Origin: UBA6627 sp965248675
GTDB lineage: Bacteria; Chloroflexota; Dehalococcoidia; UBA2979
Assembly: GCA_965248675.1 (NCBI GenBank)
Contig: CBDFJZ010000003.1
Location: 67,643 to 131,642 of the forward strand
Direction of reading: 5' to 3'
Length of the DNA stretch: 64,000 nt
Every line of letters starts with the position of its first letter. The first letter of the stretch is position 1. Of the stretch, positions 50,257-60,500 are shown piece by piece. Under the pieces are notes generated by a model. It had not been told where the DNA came from. It saw only the letters and a list, made by a program, of their open reading frames with translations, and searched no databases. The translations under genes were made by a program, and so were the position numbers.

Positions 50257-51270
50257 ATGACCGACGGCGACCGCCCGCGCATCCTCACCGGCATCCGCCC
50301 GACCGGGTCGCTGCACCTCGGACACTACGGCGGCGCGCTCGAGAACTGGCTCAAGCTCCAGCACGAGTACGACTGCTTCTTCCTGATCGCTGACTACCAG
50401 GTCTCGGACTACGCGGACCAGATCGACAACGTCCACGCCTGGTCGCTGGAAGTAGCGACCGACTGGCTATCGGTGGGCCTCGATCCGGAGATCTCGCACT
50501 TCGCGATCGAAAGCCTGATCCCGGAGCACGCCGAGCTCACGACCTGGCTCTCGTGGTGGCTGCCGCTGGGCCGCCTGCAGCGCAACCCGACGCTCAAGTC
50601 CGAGATGGAGGACATCGGCGACTCGGTGCCGGTCGCGTTCTTCACCTACCCCGTGATGCAGGTCGCGAACATCCTCATGCCGCGGGCACACCTCGTACCG
50701 GTCGGCGAGGATCAGCTCCCGCACATCGAGATGACCCGCGAGGTCGCGCGCCGCTTCAACCGCCTCTTCGGCGAGGGTGAGGAGATCTTCCCCGTCCCAA
50801 AGGGTCTGGTCGGCCGCGTCCCGCGCCTCGTGGGCATCGATGGCCCGGACACGAAGATGGGCAAGTCCAAGAACAACGCGATCTGGCTCAAGGACGACGC
50901 CGACACCGTCACCAAGAAGGTGATGAGCATGTACACCGATCCCACGCGGCTGCGGGCCACGGACCCCGGTCACGTCGAGGGCAACCCGGTCTTCATGTAT
51001 CACGACGCCTTCAACCCCGACGAGGACGAGGTCAACGACCTCAAGGAGCGCTACCGGGCCGGTACCGTCGGTGACGTCGAGGTGAAGCAGAAGCTCGCAG
51101 CCTCCCTCAACACGATGATGGAGCCGTGGCGTGAGCGCCGCGTGCACTTCGACGCCCACCCGGAACAGGTTCGCGAGGCCCTCGTCAGCGGCACCGCTCA
51201 CTACCGGAGCGTGGCGCAGGAGACGATGGAGCGCGTCCGCCGTGCGCTGAAGCTCGACTTCCTCGAATAG
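50257..51270 (+). CDS. trpS: Tryptophanyl-tRNA synthetase
   Basis: The 337-residue class Ic synthetase begins MTDGDRPRILTGIRPTGSLHLGHYGGAL, with HLGH as HIGH. The KMSKS motif is DTKMGKSKNNAI. YQVSDYAD and the VGEDQLPHIEMTREVARRFN segment match TrpRS rather than TyrRS. The ATG at 50257 behind AAGGGAG is preferred over one at 50221. Directly follows argS, so the two synthetases are probably co-transcribed. Confidence 0.96.
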   Translation: MTDGDRPRILTGIRPTGSLHLGHYGGALENWLKLQHEYDCFFLIADYQVSDYADQIDNVHAWSLEVATDWLSVGLDPEISHFAIESLIPEHAELTTWLSWWLPLGRLQRNPTLKSEMEDIGDSVPVAFFTYPVMQVANILMPRAHLVPVGEDQLPHIEMTREVARRFNRLFGEGEEIFPVPKGLVGRVPRLVGIDGPDTKMGKSKNNAIWLKDDADTVTKKVMSMYTDPTRLRATDPGHVEGNPVFMYHDAFNPDEDEVNDLKERYRAGTVGDVEVKQKLAASLNTMMEPWRERRVHFDAHPEQVREALVSGTAHYRSVAQETMERVRRALKLDFLE

Positions 51271-51338
51271 CGCGAGCGCCAATGCCACGCGCGCTACGAT
51301 CGAGGCCTACGAATGCGCGCGATGCTCGACGTGGCGCG

Positions 51339-52133
51339 ATGTCCTCGGTGAGTTGGTTCGACGGCGTCGCTGAAATCTACGATCGTGTCCGGCCGCTCTA
51401 CCCCGACCGCCTCTATTCCGATCTGTTCGACTACCTCGGTGGCGATCCGGAGGACCCCGATACGCTCGCGACCGTGGAGATCGGGCCGGGTACCGGCCAG
51501 GCGACCGGCGCGCTGTTGAAGCGAGGCGCGACCGTCGCCGCCGTCGAACCGGGGCCTCAGCTGGCGGCGTTCCTCCGCGAAAAGTACGCGGCCGAGGCTC
51601 GCCTCGTCGTGATCAACGAGCGCTTCGAGGACGCGCCGCTGCCCGAGGCCATTACCGACCTCGTCTTCGCGGCCACCTCGTTCCACTGGCTCGATCCCGA
51701 CATCCGCTACGCGAAGACGCTGACCACGCTCCGCCCGGGCGGCGTCCTGGCAATCGCCCACGCTCACCAGATCGCGTCCGACGCCGATCGCGGCTACTTC
51801 GACGCCTCCCAGCCAATCTATGATCGCTACTTCCGAGGCGACGGGGCCTTCGAGCTTCCTGATGAGGAGGTCACCCCGTCCGAGGTCGGCGAGATCATCG
51901 ACACCGGAGCCTTCGAGCAGGTCGAGCTCTTTCGCTACCGCTTCGATCAGCGCTACTCGACGGTTGAGTACGCGGATCTCGTGCGGTCTTACTCCGCGAC
52001 CCAACAGATGCCGGAGCGCATGCGCGAGCCCTTCATCGCGGACCTCGCGACGTTCATCGAATCCGAGTTCGATGGCTACGTCATTCGGCCGATGGTCCTC
52101 ACGTTGCTGCTCGCGCGAAAGAAGCCGGCCTAG
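51339..52133 (+). CDS. Class I SAM-dependent methyltransferase
   Basis: The 264-residue protein starts MSSVSWFDGVAEIYDRVRPLYPDRLYSDLFDYL, as in the Methyltransf_11/25 group. Motif I is TVEIGPGTGQATGALL, then VAAVEPGPQLAAFLREKY and ATSFHWLDPDIRYAKTLTTLRPGGVLAIAH. It most resembles trans-aconitate or ubiE-like small-molecule methyltransferases. Substrate unknown. It lies 68 bp downstream of trpS. Confidence 0.85.
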   Translation: MSSVSWFDGVAEIYDRVRPLYPDRLYSDLFDYLGGDPEDPDTLATVEIGPGTGQATGALLKRGATVAAVEPGPQLAAFLREKYAAEARLVVINERFEDAPLPEAITDLVFAATSFHWLDPDIRYAKTLTTLRPGGVLAIAHAHQIASDADRGYFDASQPIYDRYFRGDGAFELPDEEVTPSEVGEIIDTGAFEQVELFRYRFDQRYSTVEYADLVRSYSATQQMPERMREPFIADLATFIESEFDGYVIRPMVLTLLLARKKPA

Positions 52134-52185
52134 CCTCACCACCGCGCGCGGTCCGTATCGTGCGCCCACAACGAAGGGCCGAGGC

Positions 52186-52299
52186 ATGAGCGCCACAGGC
52201 CTGGTCTTCCACGAGCACCTCCTCCTCGACGTGGAGCGCGCCCTCGCCGAGGTGGTCGCGACGCAGAGTGCCTGCTGGGAGCTCAACGCGGCGACGTAG
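52186..52299 (+). CDS. Small ORF, possible remnant of a histone deacetylase-like gene
   Basis: An ATG with a weak GAAGGG 8 bp ahead encodes MSATGLVFHEHLLLDVERAL, 37 residues in all, to a TAG at 52299. The start TGLVFHEHLLLD resembles the N-terminus of acetoin utilisation/histone-deacetylase-like proteins (YHxxYLxHD), but the rest does not continue it. It lies between the methyltransferase and a terminator. It may be a real small gene, a deletion scar, or chance. Low certainty. Confidence 0.25.
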   Translation: MSATGLVFHEHLLLDVERALAEVVATQSACWELNAAT

Positions 52300-52323
52300 C
52301 GCCGCGCGAGAATCGAACACCGA

Positions 52324-52348
52324 GAAGGCCGCCCGTTGGGCGGCCTTC
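52324..52348. terminator. Bidirectional terminator hairpin
   Basis: GAAGGCCGCCC (52324-52334) and GGGCGGCCTTC (52338-52348) form a perfect 11-bp stem with a GTT loop. It lies between the methyltransferase (or small ORF) and the convergent citrate synthase gene. Tails are only weakly T-rich on either side (TCGGTGTTCG on minus). Confidence 0.8.
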
Positions 52349-52369
52349 GCTTGAGCAGACGAGATCGCG

Positions 52370-53521
52370 CTAGCGGGCGTCGATCTCGACGAAGTCGCGG
52401 TGCTCCGGACCAACATAGATCTGGCGCGGCCGGAAGATGCGATTTCCTGACTCCCACTGTTCCTGCATGTTCACCATCCAGCCCGCCGTGCGGGACGCGG
52501 CGAACAGCGGCGTGAAGAAGTCGATCGGGATCCCGATCGCCTCGAACAAACAGCCCGAGAACAGGTCGACGTTTGGGAACAGCCCGCGGTCGCCCAGGCG
52601 ATCGGTCGCGACCTTCTCGACGGTGAGCGCGATCTGATAGTGGTCGGCGGCCGGGGTGCCGTCCTCGATCACTTCGTCGGCGAGGCGCTGAATGACATTC
52701 GAGCGCGGGTCCTTGACGTGGTAGACGCGGTGCCCGAAGCCCGGGATCTTGAACTTGTCGTCCAGCAGCCGCGCGATCTCCTCCTCGGCCTTCGCCGGGT
52801 CGCCGATCTGCTGGAAGAGGCGCAGCGAGCCCTCGTTCGCCCCGCCGTGGGCGGGACCGGAGAGCGCGCCGATGCCGGCCGAGACGACCGCCTCCGGCTC
52901 CCCCTTCGTCGAGGCGACGACGCGCGCGGTGAACGTCGAGGCGTTCCCGGCGGAGTGATCCGCCTGCAGAATCAGCAGCGCGTCCATCACGCGCACTTGC
53001 CGGTCCGTCGGCTCATCGCCGGTGATCATCCGCACCAGCATCCGGGCGTGGGACTCGCCGTCACGAGGTCCGTCGTACGGGCGTCCGTCGACCGCCTGCG
53101 CGATCACGCCGACCAGGTGGCCGACCTTCGCGATCAGCGTCTGGCCACGGCCAATCACGGTATCGACCTTGCGTTCGAAATCGTTGTCCATCGGCCCGAG
53201 GGTCGCTGCCGCCGCCTGGAGGGCGAACATCGGGTGCGTGATCGTGGCCGCGCGACGGGCGATCTCAATCTGCTCGTCGGTGAGCGAGCGCTCCCGCTCA
53301 AACAAAACCCGCATCTCGTCGATGTGGGCCTGGGTTGGAAGCTCTCCGTCGTAGAGGAGCGCTACGATCTCCTCGAAGGTGCCCCCGGCACCCGTGAGAT
53401 CTTCAATCGAATAGCCTCGATACGTCAGCCGCCCGACCTCGCCCTCGACGAGCGAGACGGCCGACTCAGCGATCGGGACTCCTTCAAGGCCCGGGCTGAA
53501 GCTTGGCGTCTCCAGTGTCAT
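52370..53521 (-). CDS. gltA: Citrate synthase
   Basis: The 383-residue protein starts MTLETPSFSPGLEGVPIAESAVSLVEGEVGRLTYRGYSIEDL. Catalytic residues lie in LQADHSAGNAST (His), GPAHGGANEGSL (His) and NVDLFSG (Asp). FKIPGFGHRVYHVKDPR is conserved. The size, with no NADH-site N-terminal domain, fits the type I dimeric group; 2-methylcitrate synthase is the alternative. The -10 TATAAT lies 119 bp upstream of the ATG. Confidence 0.95.
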   Translation of the reverse strand: MTLETPSFSPGLEGVPIAESAVSLVEGEVGRLTYRGYSIEDLTGAGGTFEEIVALLYDGELPTQAHIDEMRVLFERERSLTDEQIEIARRAATITHPMFALQAAAATLGPMDNDFERKVDTVIGRGQTLIAKVGHLVGVIAQAVDGRPYDGPRDGESHARMLVRMITGDEPTDRQVRVMDALLILQADHSAGNASTFTARVVASTKGEPEAVVSAGIGALSGPAHGGANEGSLRLFQQIGDPAKAEEEIARLLDDKFKIPGFGHRVYHVKDPRSNVIQRLADEVIEDGTPAADHYQIALTVEKVATDRLGDRGLFPNVDLFSGCLFEAIGIPIDFFTPLFAASRTAGWMVNMQEQWESGNRIFRPRQIYVGPEHRDFVEIDAR

Positions 53522-53639
53522 CAACTCCCCCCACACTGAGTTCTCGCGTCCGCTGCCGGCGCGGAGCTCTCGGTGCTCGTGACCACGCGGCGGGACGGGG
53601 TCGCTGGCGCCGCGGCGCGCGCCCTCATCACGCACGGAG

Positions 53640-53645
53640 ATTATA
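53640..53645 (-). promoter_or_regulatory. Consensus -10 box upstream of citrate synthase
   Basis: On the minus strand TATAAT stands at 53645-53640, within GGACTATAATCTCC, 119 bp ahead of the citrate synthase ATG. No convincing -35 lies at 17 bp. The rest of 53522-53775 shows no coding sequence. Confidence 0.5.
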
Positions 53646-53775
53646 GTCCACGGCCCCTGACGCCTCGGTGACTTACGTCGTGAATGAGTAGAGTTCGCCG
53701 GCGATGTACCCGCGGCGTCGCTACAGCTCAGGATCGGCCGTATTCGGGTGCAATCGGCCAATACGAGGCGGAAAA

Positions 53776-54495
53776 TCAGGGTTCCGAAGAGGATGCTCCG
53801 ACTGACATCGTGATGAAGTCTTGAAGCAGATCGTGGACTTCGTCAGCCACCTCTAGCAGCCCGTGGCCCGCCCCATCCAGGATCTCGAGGCGTTTCGGCT
53901 GCTCGGCGCGCTCGAAGATATCCTTCGACGCCGCTTGATCGAGGATCTCGTCGCTTGAGCCATGGATCAGCAGCAGCGGCTTCTTCAACTCCTCAACCGT
54001 CTGCGTGCCGAACCGCTGCGACGACATGGCGACGACCCCCGTGATCAGGTCCGACAGCTCGCCCGCCTTGATCGCGACTGCGCCACCGAAGGAATGACCG
54101 ACGACCACCGCCTCGGTCGCGCCGATCCCCTTCAGAAAGGACGCACCGGCGAGGGCGTCGACGACGGACTCCTCGAACTCACCGGGTTCGCGGTATTCGA
54201 CCCGCAGCGAGGTCACGCCCACGGCGACCAGCTCTTCCGCGATCCGCTCATAGATCGCGTTCGCGGGGCCGCGGACGCCACCCCCCGCGCCGCCGAGGAA
54301 AATCACGCACCCGGTCTTGCCTTCGCACGGACGGAGATGCGTCGTGATCTCGCCGCGGGTCGTGCTCAGCTCGACCTTCATCTCGCCCGGAACGTCGCCC
54401 GGCGCCGCCCGCACGCCGCGGATCGAGAGCGTCAGGTCGCTGTGATCGCCCTCGACCGACGATGATGCGCCGTTCCCGCCGTTGTCGTTGGTCAT
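53776..54495 (-). CDS. Alpha/beta-hydrolase
   Basis: The 239-residue protein shows the nucleophile elbow VVGHSFGGAVAIKAGEL, an Asp in IHGSSDEILDQAASKDIF and the His in LDGAGHGLLEV, a complete triad. VIFLGGAGGGVRGPANAIYERIAEELVAVGVTSLRVEYREP is the early beta-strand and oxyanion region, of the dienelactone hydrolase/KANL3-like group. The first 45 residues are an Asn/Gly/Ser-rich acidic leader. Substrate unknown. It is 280 bp from the citrate synthase start, same strand, and may be in the same unit as neither neighbour. Confidence 0.85.
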   Translation of the reverse strand: MTNDNGGNGASSSVEGDHSDLTLSIRGVRAAPGDVPGEMKVELSTTRGEITTHLRPCEGKTGCVIFLGGAGGGVRGPANAIYERIAEELVAVGVTSLRVEYREPGEFEESVVDALAGASFLKGIGATEAVVVGHSFGGAVAIKAGELSDLITGVVAMSSQRFGTQTVEELKKPLLLIHGSSDEILDQAASKDIFERAEQPKRLEILDGAGHGLLEVADEVHDLLQDFITMSVGASSSEP

Positions 54496-54559
54496 CGGCG
54501 CAGACTAGCACCGGTCAACATCGCGACGGAATCACACATTGCGAGGCCGGCTCGGACCG

Positions 54560-56038
54560 CTAACCGGCCGTGGGCGGTGCCTGCTGATGCCAATCGGTCT
54601 CCGCCTGGTAGGCGTGCGTCGCGCGCAGCAGCGTCGCCTCGTCGAACGGCCGGCCGATCAGGTGCAGGCCGACCGGCAGGCCCTGGTCGAACCCGCAGGG
54701 GATGCTGATCGCCGGGTTGCCGGCGATGTTCACCGGCAGCGTGTACAGGTCGTTGAGGTACATCGCGTACGGGTCGTCCATCTTCTCGCCGATGCCGAAC
54801 GCAACCGATGGCGCGGTCGGCGTCAGCAGCAGATCATGGTCGTGCAAGGCCGCTTCAAACTCGCGCCGGATCAACGTGCGCACCTTCTGCGCTTTCAGGT
54901 AATACGCGTCGTAGTAGCCCGCCGACAGCGCGTAGGTCCCGATCATGATCCGGCGCTTCACCTCGTCCCCGAACCCGCGACCGCGCGTCGTCGACATCTC
55001 CTCGTCCACGGAGTCGCCTTCCGTGAAGCTGTAGCCGTACTTCACCCCGTCGTAGCGCGCGAGGTTCGCCGACGCCTCCGACGGCGCGATGATGTAGTAG
55101 ACCGGCAGCGCCGCGGGCGTCGTCGGTAGCTCGACCGCGCGGTCGATCACCGCTCCGCCCGCCTCGAACACCTCGATCGCCGCCTCCACGGCGGCGCGCA
55201 CGCCGTCATCGAGGCCCTCAGCGAACAACTGGCTCGGCACGCCGACCCGCAGGCCCTCGAGGCCGCGCTCGAACTCGCCGGAGTAGTCGGGCACCGGCTC
55301 CGGCGCGGTCGTCGAGTCGAGCCGGTCGACGCCGGCGATCGCGGTGAGCAGATCAGCGACGTCCTGCGCATCCCGCCCGAACGGGCCGACTTGCTCCAGG
55401 GAAGACGCGAACGCAACGACGCCGTAGCGGCTGACACGGCCGTACGTCGGCTTCAACCCCACCACGCCGCACAGCGCGGCTGGCTGACGGATCGAGCCGC
55501 CGGTGTCCGTTCCGAGCGAGAGCGGCACGCCTCGCGACGCGACCGTCACCGCCGAGCCGCCCGAAGAGCCACCGGGGACGCGGCTGGTATCCCACGGGTT
55601 GCGGACCGGGCCGAACGCTGAATGTTCGTTCGACGAACCCATCGCGAACTCGTCGAGGTTGGTCTTCCCGACGATGACCGCGCCCGCGGCCTGCAGCCGC
55701 TCGACGACCGTGCAGTCGAAGATCGGCCGGTAGCCCTCGAGCATCCGCGATCCCGCCGAGGTCGGGACGCCCTTCGTCGAGAGCAGGTCCTTGACGCCGA
55801 CCGGTACGCCGGTCAGCGGCCCCCCGTCGCCCGTGGAGAGCCGAGCGTCGGCCGTCTCGGCCTGTTCGAACGCCAGCTCCTCGGTGACCGAGATGTAGGC
55901 GTTGAGCGTGTCCTGCTGACCGCGAATTCGCGCGAGCGTCGCCTCCGCAAGCTCGCGCGAGCTGTACTCGCCCCCGCGCAGCGCCGCCGCATGCTCGTGC
56001 GCGGTCCGGCCGAGGTCGATCGAAGGCTCGCTGGTCAC
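54560..56038 (-). CDS. gatA: Glutamyl/aspartyl-tRNA amidotransferase subunit A
   Basis: The 492-residue amidase makes Gln-tRNA(Gln) or Asn-tRNA(Asn) from misacylated tRNA. Lys in GVPVGVKDLLSTKG, cis-Ser in VPGGSSGGSAVTVAS and Ser in GTDTGGSIRQPAALCG form the catalytic set. MLEGYRPIFDCTVVERL and TNLDEFAMGSSNEHSAFGPVRNPWD are GatA-specific. It overlaps gatC by 4 bp (ATGA). gatB is not in this window. The two amidases at 22157-24971 are distant paralogues. Confidence 0.96.
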   Translation of the reverse strand: MTSEPSIDLGRTAHEHAAALRGGEYSSRELAEATLARIRGQQDTLNAYISVTEELAFEQAETADARLSTGDGGPLTGVPVGVKDLLSTKGVPTSAGSRMLEGYRPIFDCTVVERLQAAGAVIVGKTNLDEFAMGSSNEHSAFGPVRNPWDTSRVPGGSSGGSAVTVASRGVPLSLGTDTGGSIRQPAALCGVVGLKPTYGRVSRYGVVAFASSLEQVGPFGRDAQDVADLLTAIAGVDRLDSTTAPEPVPDYSGEFERGLEGLRVGVPSQLFAEGLDDGVRAAVEAAIEVFEAGGAVIDRAVELPTTPAALPVYYIIAPSEASANLARYDGVKYGYSFTEGDSVDEEMSTTRGRGFGDEVKRRIMIGTYALSAGYYDAYYLKAQKVRTLIRREFEAALHDHDLLLTPTAPSVAFGIGEKMDDPYAMYLNDLYTLPVNIAGNPAISIPCGFDQGLPVGLHLIGRPFDEATLLRATHAYQAETDWHQQAPPTAG

Positions 56039-56328
56039 GATTCGTCTAGCACGGCCCGCACCCGGAAGTAGCCGTCCTCGCGACGCGGCGCGCTCTCCAG
56101 CGCCGCCTCGCGCGAAACCGTGTCCCCCGCCTCGTCCGCGCGCTCGACATTCGTCAGCTCGAAGCTCTGAGCGGTCGGCGGAACCTCGTCGGTGTCGATC
56201 TCGCTGAGCACCTCGAAGTGATCGAGGATCGACGAGAGCTGCGCCTGCATCCGCACCACCTCCTCCTCGGAGAGCGCGATCCGCGCAAGCCGGGCCACGT
56301 GCCGCACTTCGTCAGTCGACAGCGCCAT
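56035..56328 (-). CDS. gatC: Glutamyl/aspartyl-tRNA amidotransferase subunit C
   Basis: The 97-residue protein starts MALSTDEVRHVARLARIALSEEEVVRMQAQLSSILDHFEVLSEIDT, classic GatC. VPPTAQSFELTNVERADEAG and REAALESAPRREDGYFRVRAVLDES follow. It stabilises GatA-GatB. Met at 56328 is preferred over one 8 residues upstream since it matches homologues. It begins the gatCA unit. Confidence 0.95.
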   Translation of the reverse strand: MALSTDEVRHVARLARIALSEEEVVRMQAQLSSILDHFEVLSEIDTDEVPPTAQSFELTNVERADEAGDTVSREAALESAPRREDGYFRVRAVLDES

Positions 56329-56657
56329 CACGGCCTCCGGAGCGGGAACCAACGAGCGTGCTCACTCGTTCTTGCGAGGTGGCTGTTCTTACCCAACGAG
56401 GTCAACGGGACGTCCGTACTGGACCACGCCTGTTGGATGCCCGTACGGGACAGATGCCTACTATAGGAACGCCCCTCCCACCACACCACTGCCGTGTTTG
56501 GCGGTCGAATCGCGATCCGGCGCGCCCCGGCGGCACGTTCGGTCAACTCGACTCGACGGCGCCGAGGAACGTACGATCGACGGCGTGCTCCGCGCTGGCG
56601 GGCGAACGAGCACACCCACGCCGCCCCACTCCCCGGCGGCCGAAGGGGACTCAGTTC
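56329..56657. other. Intergenic gap between gatC and a divergent methyltransferase
   Basis: No coding sequence is supported. TATAGT on the minus strand at 56465-56460 could be the gatCA -10. The palindrome CCCGTACGGG lies at 56440-56449. No T-box or riboswitch pattern was recognised. Confidence 0.5.
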
Positions 56658-57521
56658 GTGACGAACGCCCCCACCCGCGGTCCCGCGTTGGCTGACACGA
56701 GCACGGCTCTCGACCGCGGTGACGCCGAGACTCAGCCGGACGCCGCCCGCCTCGGAAACCCGAGCTTCGTCTGGCGTTTCGGACAGGAGCGCCGGCTCGC
56801 GATCATCGAGCGCTATGTCTACCTCGAGGGCCGGCGCACGCTCGACCTCGGCTGCGGCATCGGCGAGTACGTCCGCGCCTTCGCGCGCCAGGGCGCGGAT
56901 GCGATCGGCCTCGACATCGACGCGCCGCGCCTCACCGAAGCGCGCCGGCGCTCGATCAACGGTGGGTGGCCCTCGGGCCCGCGATCCTCGACGACGAGCA
57001 TCGAGTTCCTCGCCGCCGCGGGCGAGGCGCTCCCCTTCCGCGATGCGTCGCTGGACGTGATCGTCCTCAACGAGGTAATCGAGCACGTCGATGATGATCG
57101 AGCGACGCTCCGCGACGTCTCCCGCGTACTGACCGATGAAGGGCGCTGCGTGATCTTCGCGCCGAACCGCCTCTATCCGTTCGAAACCCACGGCATCTAC
57201 GTCGGGAAGCGCTACGTCTTCGGGAACATCCCGTTCGTGAACTGGCTCCCGCGCGCGCTCCGCGACCGGCTCGTTCCCCATGCCCGCGTCTACGGTCACG
57301 GCGACTGGCGGCGCCTGATCGAGGGCAGCGACCTCGAGATCGTCGACCACGGGTACGTATTCGCGGGCTACGACAACATCGCCGGGCGCTGGCCGCGGAT
57401 CGCCCGCGCGGTTCGAGCCATCTCGTACTGGGCCGAGGGCAACCTCCTCGGACGCTTCGGCCTTTCCCACCTCGTGATCCTGCGCCGCCGTCCTGAGGCA
57501 TCCCCGCGGAGCGCCCCGTGA
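56658..57521 (+). CDS. Class I SAM-dependent methyltransferase
   Basis: The 287-residue protein starts at GTG 56658 (VTNAPTRGPALADT) behind GAAGGGGA. SAM motif I is TLDLGCGIGEYVRAFARQGADAIGLDID; VLNEVIEHVDDDRATLRDVSRVLTDEGRCVIFAPNRLYPFETHG follows. The C-terminal LVPHARVYGHGDWRRLIEGSDLEIVDHGYVF pattern occurs in UbiG/glycan-associated methyltransferases. It overlaps the penicillin-binding protein start by 4 bp (GTGA), so it may act on an envelope lipid or glycan; this is inference. Confidence 0.85.
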   Translation: MTNAPTRGPALADTSTALDRGDAETQPDAARLGNPSFVWRFGQERRLAIIERYVYLEGRRTLDLGCGIGEYVRAFARQGADAIGLDIDAPRLTEARRRSINGGWPSGPRSSTTSIEFLAAAGEALPFRDASLDVIVLNEVIEHVDDDRATLRDVSRVLTDEGRCVIFAPNRLYPFETHGIYVGKRYVFGNIPFVNWLPRALRDRLVPHARVYGHGDWRRLIEGSDLEIVDHGYVFAGYDNIAGRWPRIARAVRAISYWAEGNLLGRFGLSHLVILRRRPEASPRSAP

Positions 57522-60500
57522 GCAGAAGACGTCATAGCGCGATGCGCCGCCGCGTGCGGGCGCGAGCCGCGCTGCAGGCCGGCGCGAGGAAGACCAGCGT
57601 CCGATCGAAACTGCTGATCGTCCTTGGGGGGCTGTTCCTTTTCGTCATGCTGGCCGGCGGCGCGGCTGCCGGCGGCGTCGCGATCTACGGGTTCAATCGC
57701 TACAACGAGATCGCCGACACCGTCATCCCCCCGGAGGAGCTGATCGCCCAGCTACCGAGCGGCGGCGCACGCGTCTACGACCGCAACGGTGAGCTGTTGT
57801 ACGAGTTCGTCGACGAGTTCACCGGCCTCCGCCGCCCCGTCCCGATCGAGCAGATCTCGGAGTTCCTGATCCTCGCGACGCTCTCCGTCGAGGACCCCTC
57901 CTTCTACGACAACAACGGCCTGAACACGCGCGGGCTCGCTCGCGCCGCGATCGAGAACCTCACCCCCTACGGCGGAGATTTCCTCGAAGGGTCCGGTGGT
58001 TCGTCGATCACCCAGCAGCTCGCGAAGAACGTCTACATCCCGCTCGAGGAGCGCAGCGAGCGTTCAATCGACCGCAAGATCCGCGAGATGGTGATCGCCC
58101 TCGAGCTGACCGACTCCTACGAGAAGGATCAGATCCTCAGCTGGTACTTGAACTCGATCTCGTACGGCGGCATTTACACCGGCATCGAAGCGGCCGCCCA
58201 GGGCTACTTCGACAAGACCGCCGCCGAGCTCACGCTCCCCGAGGCGGCGCTGCTCGCCGGCATCCCGCAGCGCCCCGCGCTCTACTACCCCTTCAATCAC
58301 ATAGATCCCTTGACCGGCCAGCTCGCGATCGGAAGCCCGCCCCGCATCCGCCAGAGCCAGGTGCTCGACCTGATGGTGCAGCGTGACGTCATCACGGCGG
58401 CTGAGGCCGAAGTCGCCCGCTCAACCCCAATCGAGTTCAAGCCGAACCGCTTCGACATCCAGGCGCCCCACTGGGTGCTTGGCCGTGTCGCCGATGAGAT
58501 CCGCCTGCGCTTCGGCGCCAAGGCTCTCGGCGCCGATGGCCTCGAGGTGATCACGACGATCGACATGAACCTCCAGCGCGAGGCCGAGCGCATCCTCGAA
58601 GAGGAGATTCAGAAGGTCCCGCAGGCCTCGAACGCCAAGAACGGCGCATTCGTCGCGATGGACGTGCATACCGGCCAGATCCTCGCCTACGTCGGGAGCC
58701 GCGACTACTTCCGTGAGGACATCGAGGGCCGCAACGACAATGCCATCGCGCCAAACTCCCCGGGTTCGACCCTCAAGCCGTTCACCTTCATGACCGCGTT
58801 CATGCAGGGTTGGGGGACCGGCACGGCGATCATCGACGCGCCCTACACGATCATCGATCCGGGGACCGGCCAGGAATTCTCTCCTCGCGACCCGATCGCG
58901 GAGTTCCAGGGTCCGATGACTGCCGCCAGCGCCCTCGGCAACTCGCTGAACATCACCGCGATCAAGGCGATCGAGTTCGCTGGCGTCGGCAACACGATCA
59001 GCGTCATGAAGCAGATGGGCCACACCGCGCTCGACAACCCCGCCGGCTATGGCCCAGCACTCACGATCGGCGGCGGCGAGATCACGCTCCTCGACCAGGT
59101 CATCTCCTTCGGCGTGCTCGCCTCCGAAGGCGTGATGCGCGGCCAGGAGGTAATCGTCACCGACGTCGACCCGGGCGAGCGCACGCTCGAGCCGATCGCC
59201 ATCCTCGAGGTCACCAACGCCGCCGGCGAGGTCCTCTACAAGTACGAAGCGCCGGTAGAACGGCGAGTCGTCGCCGCGGAGTTCCCGTCGCTCGTCACCT
59301 CGATCCTCTCGAACGGCGAGAACCAGTGCATCACCTACGGCGTCTGCCACGCGCTGGCGATGCCCGACGGCCGCCCGTCCGCGGCCAAGACCGGCACCAG
59401 CGAGCCGTACGAGAACTCCCGCGAGATCGGCGAGACCTGGACGATTGGCTATACGCCTCACCTCGTCAGCGGCGCCTGGATCGGCAACGCCGACAACTCG
59501 CCGCTCGTGAACATCAGCTCCGCCGGCGCCTCGACCCGCTTCTGGAAAACCTTCATGGTCTTCGCGTCCGACTACCTCGAGCTGCCGCCGACGCCGTTCA
59601 CCCTCGCGCCGGGCATCGTCAAGCGCGAGGTGTGCTGGCCATCCGGCCGCCTCCCCTCCGACATCTGCCCTCAGATCAAGCGCTACGATTCACTCTTCGG
59701 CGAATCCGTGCTCCCTCGGGACGACGACGACCTCGAGGAGTTCGAGGACACCTGGTGGCAGACGGTGCCAATCGACACCCGCACCGGCCTGCTCGCACAA
59801 GAGAACACGCCCGCCGCCTTCGTCGCCGAGGAGGTCCGCCTCGTCCTTCCCGAGGAGGAGATCGAGGACTGGGAGAAGGGCCTGCTGAGCTGGGCTGCCT
59901 CGAACGGCATCGTCAGCTTGCTCGCACCGAGCGAAGAGCTGAGCAGCGGGCCCTACCCCGTGCTCGTCACCAACCCGCGGCCGAACGAGCAGATCGAGGG
60001 CAGCTATCCGATCCGCGGCGCGGCGCGCTCGGACGACTTCATTCGTTACATCGTCGAGTGGGGCCGCGGCCCCACCCCCGATAGCTGGGTGCAGATCACC
60101 AACTCGACCAGACAGTTGGCGGCCGGCCCGCTGGCGATCTGGAACACCTCGTTCGTTCCCAACGGCGAGTACACCATCCGCGTGCTGCTCGAAGACGCAA
60201 CGCTCGGCACGCTCCATTACCGCGTGTCAGTGCAGGTCAACAACGGCGATGAGGCGATCGAGGAGGACTTCGCACCGGTCGTCCAGATCCACAGCCCGAT
60301 CGCCGAGGCGGCCGTCGCCGGCACCATCCAGATCACCGGGACCGCCGGCTCGTTCCTGCTCGAGGACTTCGTCGTCGAGGTCGGCGCCGGCTTGACGCCG
60401 GCCGAGTGGGTCCCGATCGAGCGCCGCACGACGAGGGTCGCGAACAGCCGCCTGGCGACCTGGAACACGACCGACGTCGAAGACGGCATCTACTCCATCC